Source of the DNA: Brevibacillus reuszeri
GTDB lineage: Bacteria; Bacillota; Bacilli; Brevibacillales; Brevibacillaceae
Direction: 5' to 3'
Assembly: GCF_002897295.1 (NCBI RefSeq)
Contig: NZ_BEXF01000036.1
Coordinates: forward strand, 1 to 41,608
Length of the DNA stretch: 41,608 bases
Shown: positions 1-6,912 of the stretch, piece after piece
Numbering within the stretch: the stretch's first letter is position 1
Layout: each line of letters opens with the position of its first letter
Program-made: the position numbers and the translations under genes
Notes under the pieces: model-generated
Database searches by the model: none
Seen by the model: only the letters and a program-made list of their open reading frames with translations
Told to the model about the DNA's origin: nothing

Positions 1-43
1 TTCATTACTATAACTTAATTCGCATTCAAACGAAACTAAACAA

Positions 44-72
44 CCAGTCGCCGATTCAATTTCGGCAACTGG
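44..72 (-). terminator. Probable terminator of the IclR gene
   Basis: Stem of 11 bp (arms 44-54 and 62-72, one G:U pair in the minus-strand RNA) with a 7-nt loop. On the minus strand it is followed by a T-rich stretch (TTGTTTAGTTT). It lies 75 nt past the stop of the IclR gene. Confidence 0.45.
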
Positions 73-145
73 CTGCTTAATTGGCTAAGGTGTTTTGATC
101 CCTGTCCTACAGACGGGGGTCAGTCCCAGGAGCGTTGGCTTGCTT

Positions 146-889
146 TTATTTCATCATTTTCCCCATACGATACGCTGCCTCCATAATATATGGCGCGTAA
201 TCGCTCATTTTTTCTGGAGTGAGACGATTCGATGGCCCCGAAGCAGCAATAGAAGCCACTAATTGTCCATTCCTGTTAAAAATGGGAGCAGCAACTGCCG
301 CCGTCCCCAGCTCCCTCTCTTCTACACTCGTAGCAAAGCCTTGCTGCTTGATTTGAGTCAGCTGCTCGACATAGACTTCTTTATTGACAAAATCCGGCCA
401 GTCCTGATCATTTAGCAGCTCCTGCAAGAAATATGGCTCAGCATACGCTACCAGCACCTTGCTTGATGCCCCTACCGCGAGTGGCATACGCGCACCAATT
501 GGCGCCACCCTGCGAATGGGCTGCTTGCTTTGTACAGCCTGTATACGTATCCGCTCACTTCCATCACGTACATACAGACTAATTGTTTCTTCTACTAAAT
601 CCCGTAGCCGCTCCATCTCTGGCAAAAGCAATGTTGCAGGGTCGTCGTTATGAGTTAAATTTGCCGATAGCTCCCATATCCGAAAACCTAAGCGATATTT
701 CTCCGTTTCGATATCCCGGATGAGAAATCCTTTGTTTTCCAACGTTGCCAATAATCGATGCACAGTGCTTTTATGCAGGGAGAGTCGGCTGGAAATCTCA
801 CTTAGCCCTAAGTCCGTGGAATCCGTAAAACAGAGCAGGATATCCAAAGCCCGTTCGACGGCTCGAACGTTCGCTTTTTGTTCTTCCAT
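146..889 (-). CDS. IclR family transcriptional regulator
   Basis: Full-length IclR regulator of 247 aa, close to the usual 250. The N-terminal winged helix-turn-helix covers about residues 8-70, with the recognition segment around LSLHKSTVHRLLATLE. The C-terminal GAF-like effector domain (about 80-245) keeps the typical SVEERELGTAAVAAPIF and AASGPSNRLTPE blocks. The ATG has an AGGTG site 9 nt upstream. Family members are ligand-responsive repressors or activators of catabolic genes. The target here is unknown: the nearest gene on the other side is a divergent ATP-grasp gene, and whatever lies downstream on the minus strand is outside the window. A promoter and a perfect palindrome just upstream point to autoregulation. 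Confidence 0.93.
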   Translation of the reverse strand: MEEQKANVRAVERALDILLCFTDSTDLGLSEISSRLSLHKSTVHRLLATLENKGFLIRDIETEKYRLGFRIWELSANLTHNDDPATLLLPEMERLRDLVEETISLYVRDGSERIRIQAVQSKQPIRRVAPIGARMPLAVGASSKVLVAYAEPYFLQELLNDQDWPDFVNKEVYVEQLTQIKQQGFATSVEERELGTAAVAAPIFNRNGQLVASIAASGPSNRLTPEKMSDYAPYIMEAAYRMGKMMK

Positions 890-924
890 CTGTTATTACA
901 CCTGCTTCCTGAATGAATCCGTCT

Positions 925-941
925 GTTTCATCTGATGAAAC
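925..941. promoter_or_regulatory. 17-bp palindrome, candidate IclR autoregulatory operator
   Basis: GTTTCATC-T-GATGAAAC is a perfect 8+1+8 palindrome 36 nt upstream of the IclR start codon. It sits just downstream of the predicted -10 box, about where transcription would begin, so bound protein would block transcription. IclR-family operators such as that of KdgR also carry GTTTCA/TGAAAC-type half sites. Binding by this protein is inferred. Confidence 0.5.
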
Positions 942-957
942 AAATATGCTACTTTTC

Positions 958-985
958 AGTATACGAAAAAATAAAGCATAGTAAA
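958..985 (-). promoter_or_regulatory. SigA-type promoter of the IclR gene
   Basis: Minus-strand -35 TTTACT (980-985) and -10 TATACT (958-963), separated by 16 nt. The predicted start is near 950, next to the 925-941 palindrome. Confidence 0.5.
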
Positions 986-1123
986 GAGTGAATCCGCAAA
1001 GAGAATACAAATCCTACCTATTTTTTTCTGAGGATGACATTCCCACAAGCGCTGAAACGAACAGGACGTACATTAGTAAAAGAGCGTTCTTGTTTCACAA
1101 CACGATTGGGGGAATGACCTCAA

Positions 1124-1855
1124 GTGGCTAAAAAAAGTGAATCAAAGCTGACGAAATATGCTGTGTTGCGTAAAAGCTCTGCATTGGCAGGTACTTTGCC
1201 AAACACGCGCCGTTTTTCCAAGCGTTCGCTGTACGAATTCCTGGACCGATACAAAAAAGTGATCGCCAAGCCTGCCTCTGGAAGTGGAGGAGCCGGCGTC
1301 ATCCTGGTTACTGGTCGCAGTCACAGCAAGTACCGCGTCCAAAGAGGGGCCAACCGCCGCACCACACATGGCAAAAAAGAAACCTACCGTTATTTACGCA
1401 AAAAAATCAAATCAAGTTACTTGGTGCAACGAGGAATCTCGTTGGCACGCATCAGTGGCTCTCCCTTTGATGTAAGGGTTATGGTACAAAGAAAGCCCGG
1501 CGGCGCTTGGGTGGTAACCGGCATGCTCGCAAAGGTAGCAGGCAGGGGCTATATCATCACTAATGTAAAAAGAAGTGGCGGCAGTGTTCTTCCTCTCGCT
1601 ACCGCCATCCGCCGTTCCACGATCAAAGGCGCCTCGTGGGCAGCCATCATGGCTCGCTTGCGACGGGTCGCCCTGCTTGCAGCACATCGGCTAGCCAGCT
1701 ATTATACCAAACAACGCGTTTTTGGACTGGATATGGGCATCGATTCAAGTGGCAAGGTTTGGATTATTGAAGCAAACCTGCGGCCAGACATCACGCTCTT
1801 TCTCAAGCTGGCTGACAAAGCCATGTATCATACCATCGTCAGCTATCGCAAATAA
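1124..1855 (+). CDS. YheC/YheD-like ATP-grasp family protein
   Basis: 243-aa very basic protein with ATP-grasp features: an early nucleotide-binding segment KPASGSGGAGVILV (about 48-61), DVRVMVQ (about 116-122), and a C-terminal metal/nucleotide segment GLDMGIDSSGKVWIIEANLRPD (the usual D...EAN pattern). It resembles the YheC/YheD group of Bacillales, whose members are associated with spore coat or endospores, but is shorter than typical members (about 360-450 aa) and lacks their N-terminal domain. The start is GTG with GGGGGAA about 8 nt upstream; an ATG at 1114 is out of frame. The gene is divergent from the IclR gene and convergent with the aldo/keto reductase. Substrate unknown. Confidence 0.8.
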   Translation: MAKKSESKLTKYAVLRKSSALAGTLPNTRRFSKRSLYEFLDRYKKVIAKPASGSGGAGVILVTGRSHSKYRVQRGANRRTTHGKKETYRYLRKKIKSSYLVQRGISLARISGSPFDVRVMVQRKPGGAWVVTGMLAKVAGRGYIITNVKRSGGSVLPLATAIRRSTIKGASWAAIMARLRRVALLAAHRLASYYTKQRVFGLDMGIDSSGKVWIIEANLRPDITLFLKLADKAMYHTIVSYRK

Positions 1856-1886
1856 ATGCCTTTGGCAAAACCACACTTCACTCTGT

Positions 1887-1923
1887 AAAAAAAAGGGTAG
1901 CCGTCCAAAGCGGCTTCCCTTTT
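1887..1923. terminator. Bidirectional terminator between convergent genes
   Basis: A 9-bp stem with one mismatch (GGGTAGCCG / CGGCTTCCC) around a 7-nt loop, flanked by a run of A on the left and TTTT on the right. It can end both the ATP-grasp gene (+) and the aldo/keto reductase gene (-). Confidence 0.75.
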
Positions 1924-1939
1924 CCCTTATCTGCTGTTC

Positions 1940-2764
1940 CTAGAAATCAAAATTGTCCGGGTCTGGTCCAATTCGCTTGTTTTCATTCAAGGCGCTGATT
2001 TTCTCTACATCCTCTGCGCTCAGCGTGAAGTCAAACACATCAGCGTTTTGACGAATCCGCTCAGGCGTAATAGATTTTGGAATGGTCACTACCTTATTTT
2101 CCAAATCCCAGCGAATGACGATTTGAGCTGGAGACTTGCCATATTTTTGTCCCAATTCCACCAGCAGTGGATGGTCCAGATTTCCTTGCATCAGCGGGCT
2201 CCATGCTTCGAGCTGGATTTGACGCTCCTGGCAGTAAGCAAGCAGCTCTTTTTGGGTAAGCATTGGGTGATATTCCACCTGATTGACCACAGGTGTGATT
2301 TCGCTGTTCTGGCGCAATTCCTCCAGATGATGGATGTTGAAATTGCTGACGCCGATCGCGCGAACATATCCGTCACGATACAGCTTCTCCATTGCTTTCC
2401 ATGTATCTACAAACTTGCCTTTTACCGGCCAGTGAACGAGGTACAGGTCCAGCGTATCGAGCCCCAGCTTTTTCATACTGGTATCAAAAGCCTTCAGCGT
2501 TGTCTCATAACCTTGATCTGCATTCCACACCTTGGTCGTGATGAACAGCTGATCGCGATCGATTCCGGATTGGCGGATTCCTTCGGCTACACCTTCTTCA
2601 TTCCCATAGACAGCTGCCGTGTCTACGCTGCGGTAACCTGCTTCAATCGCAGAGCGGACTGCCACTGTTTCATTGCCTTCCTTTGCTTTCCAAACTCCCA
2701 GGCCAAGCCACGGCATTTTGACGCCGTTATTCAATACCGAGCTATCTGTGATATGTGTTGCCAT
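1940..2764 (-). CDS. Aldo/keto reductase, YvgN/YtbE type
   Basis: 274-aa NAD(P)H-dependent oxidoreductase with a TIM barrel, the usual length for the AKR5-like bacterial group. The catalytic tetrad is visible: Asp in SVDTAAVYG, Tyr in VYGNEEGV, Lys in ITTKVW and His in YLVHWP. The C-terminal cofactor phosphate-binding segment is IPKSITPERIRQN. Relatives such as B. subtilis YvgN reduce methylglyoxal and other small aldehydes. GGGAGGAG lies 5 nt before the ATG. It appears to be a single-gene unit ending at the 1887-1923 terminator. Confidence 0.93.
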   Translation of the reverse strand: MATHITDSSVLNNGVKMPWLGLGVWKAKEGNETVAVRSAIEAGYRSVDTAAVYGNEEGVAEGIRQSGIDRDQLFITTKVWNADQGYETTLKAFDTSMKKLGLDTLDLYLVHWPVKGKFVDTWKAMEKLYRDGYVRAIGVSNFNIHHLEELRQNSEITPVVNQVEYHPMLTQKELLAYCQERQIQLEAWSPLMQGNLDHPLLVELGQKYGKSPAQIVIRWDLENKVVTIPKSITPERIRQNADVFDFTLSAEDVEKISALNENKRIGPDPDNFDF

Positions 2765-2859
2765 CCGATCTCCTCCCGACTAACGCTGATTTTATGTACG
2801 TACCAATCAAATTTTAGCATAGATTACCTAGCTTAGAAAACCTGACTATGCCACGTCCT

Positions 2860-2877
2860 TTGGCACAGCCATTGCTT
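2860..2877 (+). promoter_or_regulatory. Sigma-54-type -24/-12 element facing no gene
   Basis: TTGGCAC-N5-TTGCTT, with GG (2862-2863) and GC (2874-2875) exactly 10 nt apart, matches the sigma-54 (SigL) consensus almost perfectly. It lies in the 127-nt gap between two minus-strand genes but points to the right, so a transcript would run antisense into the PPOX gene. The left end also forms a small TGCCA/TGGCA hairpin (2849-2865). Activity unproven. Confidence 0.4.
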
Positions 2878-2891
2878 CCCTTGTATCAAAT

Positions 2892-3530
2892 CTAGTACAG
2901 ACGGTTCTTGTAGCTATCTTCCAAGCCTTCTGCTACTTCTTTTGCCGTTACTCCAGGCAGCTTCACATGGTCTGCCAAAATTTGCGATACATTCGGAGTA
3001 GTTCCTGCTTCTGGCCACGACTCCGGCTTCCAAAGACCCGAGCGCATGAATGCTTTGGCACAATGCATGAAGCATTCTTCGACCTGCACTCCGATTCCGA
3101 TCGATGGCACCTTCCCTTTTACCGCCATCTTCTCTAGCAGCTCAGCATCGCGAATAATGCAGGCACGTCCATTGATTCGCAATGTTTCTTCTAGTGTCGG
3201 AATCATAAAAATGAGACCGATCTGCGGATTGGATAAAATATTGGAAATCGAATCCATGCGTTTGTTTCCTGGACGCTCTGGAATGACGAGATGGTTGTCA
3301 TCGATGATATGCACAAAGCCCGGAGCATCTCCACGCGGGGAAGCATCACATTTTCCCTCTGCATCCGCCGTTGCGATGATGAGAAAAGGCGCTTGTGCGA
3401 TAAAGTTACGCACATGACTATCCATTTGTGCAATCGCCTTGTTCTGGACTAACTTGCTTGGTTCTCCATACATTTCTCGAAGCTCGCTCTCAGACGAGAT
3501 CACTTCGCGGAATATTCCGAAACCAGTCAT
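2892..3530 (-). CDS. PPOX-class FMN-dependent flavoprotein (pyridoxamine 5'-phosphate oxidase-like)
   Basis: About 212 aa, with the split-barrel flavin-binding fold. Recognisable blocks are FLIIATADAEGKCDASPRG (strand with the FMN phosphate contact), DDNHLVIPERPGNKRMDSISNIL and GLIFMIPTLEETLRINGRA. This pattern fits the MSMEG_1061/DR_2398 PPOX subfamily of unknown substrate, not PdxH itself. The start is set at ATG 3530 because GAGGTG then stands 6 nt upstream. A GTG 9 nt further upstream overlaps that site and is less likely. Its own extended -10 promoter is proposed at 3571-3579. Confidence 0.88.
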   Translation of the reverse strand: MTGFGIFREVISSESELREMYGEPSKLVQNKAIAQMDSHVRNFIAQAPFLIIATADAEGKCDASPRGDAPGFVHIIDDNHLVIPERPGNKRMDSISNILSNPQIGLIFMIPTLEETLRINGRACIIRDAELLEKMAVKGKVPSIGIGVQVEECFMHCAKAFMRSGLWKPESWPEAGTTPNVSQILADHVKLPGVTAKEVAEGLEDSYKNRLY

Positions 3531-3570
3531 GGCAGACACCTCGCTTTCTTAAGATCATTGTCTTATGTTC

Positions 3571-3579
3571 ATCATACCA
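3571..3579 (-). promoter_or_regulatory. Extended -10 promoter of the PPOX gene
   Basis: On the minus strand TGG-TATGAT forms an extended -10 (TGn plus 4-5 of 6 consensus bases); no good -35 is seen. The start would fall near 3564, giving a leader of about 34 nt. Confidence 0.4.
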
Positions 3580-3593
3580 TATTTTTAGGCCAG

Positions 3594-4472
3594 TCACTTC
3601 CCATTGTCAGTCCAATGTGCTGGACGAGCAAGTGATAATGGGAGCTTGGTGCTTGCATCTCCTTTTGCTGCATTAAGCTGTGCTTGCGTGAGAAAAAGGC
3701 TTCCCATAAGGTCAGCGCCCCTGATATCTGCATCTCGAAAATCTGCCCCGATGAGATCAGCTACGCGCAAATCTGCTCCTCTGAGGTCAGCAGCAATCAA
3801 ATAGGCGCCTCGTAAATTGGTGTACCGCAGATCTGCCCCTTTGAGCTTGGCTCCGATCAAATCTGCCCCTCGCCCGTAGTTTTTTTGACGTCCGAGCTGA
3901 CCTTTGTGCTGCCTGCGGGCTTCATCGCGCACGAGCTCGCTGGTCCGCAGCAGTAGGAAATTAACTTCTGCCCGGTGAGCAGCCACGTCAACTTTTAGCA
4001 AAGAGTCTGGGGGAAGCTGCGTGTATTGCTCCGTCTTGGCGAGCGCCTGACTCAGCTCACTGTGGATCGGACAGGCTTCTTCTCGCATAAGCGCTTCAGA
4101 CAAGTACCAAAGCAGTTCATGGAGCTGCCACATGATCGGGAATACCTCGTACATTTGTTTCGCCGATCCTGGTGCCTCCCTCCAGTCCTTCCCCCCGTAA
4201 GTTACTTGCGACACCTTTTGTCCCGCTCCAAAGCAATCATAGACCGTACAGCCACGATAGCCGATCTGCCGCAGGGTAGTATGCACACCACAGCGAAAGT
4301 CCGCTTGCAAGTTATGACAGGGCTGACCCGCTACTTTGTCTATGGCAAAGTCTACGGAAGCTGCAAACGGCAAGGCCACGCAGCACAAGCCAAAGCACTG
4401 CTCGCAATTTCCTCGTAAGTCACGACGACTCTTCTCTATAACAAATCCTTCATTTTCACTATTTTGTTCCAT
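3594..4472 (-). CDS. Pentapeptide-repeat protein with N-terminal cysteine cluster
   Basis: 292 aa in three parts. The N-terminus has a cysteine cluster CEQCFGLCC (Cys 23, 26, 30, 31) followed by Cys 52, 61, 75 and 80, similar in spacing to YkgJ-type metal-binding clusters. A helical middle (about 95-195) has no family I recognise. The C-terminal region (about 205-265) holds roughly 12 pentapeptide repeats of the A(D/N)LxG type, which fold as a quadrilateral beta helix. No function is assigned: pentapeptide repeats alone do not show Qnr/MfpA-like gyrase protection, and the cysteine domain suggests metal binding. ATG 4472 is chosen because AAAGGAG stands 8 nt upstream; a GTG seven codons earlier lies inside that site. 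Confidence 0.88.
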   Translation of the reverse strand: MEQNSENEGFVIEKSRRDLRGNCEQCFGLCCVALPFAASVDFAIDKVAGQPCHNLQADFRCGVHTTLRQIGYRGCTVYDCFGAGQKVSQVTYGGKDWREAPGSAKQMYEVFPIMWQLHELLWYLSEALMREEACPIHSELSQALAKTEQYTQLPPDSLLKVDVAAHRAEVNFLLLRTSELVRDEARRQHKGQLGRQKNYGRGADLIGAKLKGADLRYTNLRGAYLIAADLRGADLRVADLIGADFRDADIRGADLMGSLFLTQAQLNAAKGDASTKLPLSLARPAHWTDNGK

Positions 4473-4533
4473 CCTTCGTTCTCCTTTGTTCACGGTTACC
4501 TTTTCTTTTCGGATTACCTATTACAATTCCTGT

Positions 4534-4562
4534 ATGGTATTACTGAATATTTTATTTGTCAA
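4534..4562 (-). promoter_or_regulatory. SigA promoter of the pentapeptide gene
   Basis: Minus-strand -35 TTGACA (4557-4562, perfect) and -10 TACCAT (4534-4539) with a 17-nt spacer, about 60 nt before the start codon. Confidence 0.55.
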
Positions 4563-4588
4563 TCGAATCCGCAGCGAGACAGAAACGA

Positions 4589-4619
4589 CAAAAAAACTGC
4601 GTTTTTACGGGCAGTTTTT
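4589..4619 (-). terminator. Terminator of the hut genes
   Basis: AAAACTGC / GCAGTTTT stem around a 10-nt loop, followed on the minus strand by a run of T. It starts about 12 nt past the hutG stop. Confidence 0.75.
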
Positions 4620-4631
4620 CAGATTACCAGG

Positions 4632-5636
4632 TTACTTTTCATGGACGCGCTGGCGATACCCCGTCAAAAAGGAGAGCATGACATGGACAGCAGTCTTGAC
4701 TGTTGCTTCTCGTTGATCCTTGAACGGGTCGAGGCAGACAATGTCCATCGCTTTTACTTTGGGGTAAAGACCCGCTGTATAAACCGCTTCAAACAATTCA
4801 TCACTGTGCATCCCGCCAGGCGTAGAAGCAGGGACACCCGGTCCGTAGCTGCTGTCTAGTACATCCATATCAACAGTGAGGTAAATCGTATCTACGTGTT
4901 GTCCAAGATGCTGAAGTGCTTCTGCTACGGTTTCACCCACACCCTTTTTTCGTGCCTGGCGAAGGGTTGTATAGCGCACACCTGTTTCATCAGCGTACGT
5001 TTTGAGCGAACGGGCATTGAAAAAGCCGTGCAGCCCGATGTTGTGCACATCCTCTGCCCGAATGGTCCCACTCTCAATCAAATTGCGAATGGGAGTCCCA
5101 TTTGACGGTCCGTTGTCTGCTAAGTCACGCAGGTCAAAATGTGTATCGAGCTGCAGAATTCCGACTCGCTGCTCTGGATGGGCATCCTTGTAGCCTTTGA
5201 TCAGCATCGCCGTGATGGAATGATCGCCACCCATCATCAGCGGCAGCAACTCAGGATGGTGCGTGCGCATCTGTTCCATCGCTTCGCGGATGTTTCGATG
5301 ACACTGGGCGATGTCCGTCACATGCTGACGCACATCCCCGAGATCGACTACACGCAGATCAGACAAATCCACATCATAGTCGAGGTTGTACGTGGTGAAG
5401 TACTTCCAGGCGCGCCGCATCGCATCCGGATTTTCGCTTGCCGCTGATGCGGAAATGGAGGAGCGGGATAGCGGCACGCCAAGAATCGCCACATCGTATG
5501 CGGACCAATCTGTGCTAGCCGCATTGCTGACTTCCAGCGTAGTAATCCATTCGTTTACTTTTGGCTCGGCTGGGGCGTGGCTTCTATCCCAGGCAAAGCT
5601 CGGCGGTTTTAGCAGTGGATATGGATAGCCGCTCAT
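4632..5636 (-). CDS. hutG: Formimidoylglutamase
   Basis: 334-aa ureohydrolase (arginase/agmatinase fold) that hydrolyses N-formimidoyl-L-glutamate to glutamate and formamide, the last step of histidine breakdown in Bacillus. Metal-binding motifs are present in order: GGDHS, QLDTHFD and TVDMDVLDSSYGPGVPAST, supplying the His and Asp ligands of the di-manganese site. It is slightly longer than B. subtilis HutG (about 319 aa). The start codon overlaps the hutI stop by 4 nt (ATGA), indicating translational coupling. Naming relies on the context with hutI and hutU; on sequence alone agmatinase would be the alternative. Confidence 0.93.
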   Translation of the reverse strand: MSGYPYPLLKPPSFAWDRSHAPAEPKVNEWITTLEVSNAASTDWSAYDVAILGVPLSRSSISASAASENPDAMRRAWKYFTTYNLDYDVDLSDLRVVDLGDVRQHVTDIAQCHRNIREAMEQMRTHHPELLPLMMGGDHSITAMLIKGYKDAHPEQRVGILQLDTHFDLRDLADNGPSNGTPIRNLIESGTIRAEDVHNIGLHGFFNARSLKTYADETGVRYTTLRQARKKGVGETVAEALQHLGQHVDTIYLTVDMDVLDSSYGPGVPASTPGGMHSDELFEAVYTAGLYPKVKAMDIVCLDPFKDQREATVKTAVHVMLSFLTGYRQRVHEK

Positions 5637-6907
5637 GCCAATCTTCCTTCCCTGACTACGACAGCTCCGTTTTTCACTACCGTATCGACATGATTGATGC
5701 CATAGCGATATTGCAGCGTCATAAAGTCAGGTACATCAAAGATCGTGATATCGGCTTTTTTACCTGCTTCAATACTGCCTATTTCGTGGGCGCGGCGAAT
5801 GGCATGAGCCGCATTAATCGTAGCGGCTGTCAGGACCTCTGCAGGTGTCATTCCCATTTTCAGGCAGCCCAAATTCATAATCAGTGGCAGCGATACTGTC
5901 GGAGAAGAACCTGGATTGCAATCGGTCGAAATGGCTACCGCTACACCCGTGTCAATCATTTTTCGACCATTTGCTGATTCCGCCATCAGGAAGAAAGCAG
6001 TCCCTGGCAGCAGCACAGCAATTACGCCTGCCTCTGCCATCATCTGAATCCCGCGATCTGATGCACGCAACAGATGGTCGGCGGATACAGCCCCAATCGT
6101 TGCTGCCATCTCCGCTCCTTCATACGGCTCGATTTCGTCCGCATGTATTTTCGGGAGCAGACCATGCTTTGCCCCTGCTTCGAGAATTCGCTTGGACTGC
6201 TCCGGGGTGAATACACCGCGCTCGCAAAAAACGTCATTAAACTCTGCAAGCTGGCGCCTCGCCACCTCCGGAATCATCTCATTGATTACCAGCTGGATAA
6301 ATGCTTCCGGGTCCTCACGATATTCACGGGGAACGGCATGAGCGCCCATGAAAGTGCTGACAATATCAATTGGATGTGCCTCGTGCAGCTGTTTGGCTAC
6401 CTCCAGCTGCTTGATTTCATCAGCAAGAGTAAGTCCATACCCGCTTTTTGCCTCGACGGTTGTCACACCATGCAGCAGAAACTGATCCAGTCTGCGCTTG
6501 CTCTGTGTAAACAGCTCCTCGTGACTCGCCTCTCTGGTCGCAGCCGTCGTGGAGTGAATCCCTCCGCCGTTGTTCATGATTTCCATATAAGTAGCGCCAT
6601 TTAGCCGCATATTGAATTCGTTTTGCCTGCTGCCCGCATGCACCAGATGCGTATGCGGATCAACCAGACCGGGAGTGACAAGCTTGCCTGTGGCGTCGAT
6701 AATTTGTGCCTCATGAGCACGCTGTCGGTACACCTCTTCAAGCTCCTCATCGGTCCCGACTCTCTGGATGACCCCTTCTTCCAGCCAGACGCTACCGTTT
6801 TCAATAATAGACAGCTCATTCATCCGCTCACCGACTACAGGTGCCTCTGAACCGCCAGCCAGTGTAGCAAGCTGGCTGGCATGGCGAATCCATACAGGTT
6901 TGGTCAT
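5633..6907 (-). CDS. hutI: Imidazolonepropionase
   Basis: 424-aa amidohydrolase that opens the ring of 4-imidazolone-5-propanoate to give N-formimidoyl-L-glutamate. Visible motifs: the zinc-binding DPHTHLVHAG, the substrate segment SGYGLTLADEIKQLEV, MGAHAVP, the metal-binding HADEI, and STDCNPGSSPTVSLP near the C-terminus. Length matches B. subtilis HutI (421 aa). The ribosome binding site AAGGAG lies within the last codons of hutU, only 5 nt separate the two genes, and hutG follows with a 4-nt overlap. Confidence 0.96.
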   Translation of the reverse strand: MTKPVWIRHASQLATLAGGSEAPVVGERMNELSIIENGSVWLEEGVIQRVGTDEELEEVYRQRAHEAQIIDATGKLVTPGLVDPHTHLVHAGSRQNEFNMRLNGATYMEIMNNGGGIHSTTAATREASHEELFTQSKRRLDQFLLHGVTTVEAKSGYGLTLADEIKQLEVAKQLHEAHPIDIVSTFMGAHAVPREYREDPEAFIQLVINEMIPEVARRQLAEFNDVFCERGVFTPEQSKRILEAGAKHGLLPKIHADEIEPYEGAEMAATIGAVSADHLLRASDRGIQMMAEAGVIAVLLPGTAFFLMAESANGRKMIDTGVAVAISTDCNPGSSPTVSLPLIMNLGCLKMGMTPAEVLTAATINAAHAIRRAHEIGSIEAGKKADITIFDVPDFMTLQYRYGINHVDTVVKNGAVVVREGRLA

Positions 6908-6912
6908 GGCTC

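Noticed and set aside
1021..1123. TGAAAC and CGTA near each other upstream of the ATP-grasp gene, as an ECF promoter
   Set aside because: The spacing is only 8 nt instead of about 16.
2048..2836. 262-codon open frame opposite the aldo/keto reductase
   Set aside because: Antisense to a clear enzyme; composition unlike a real protein.
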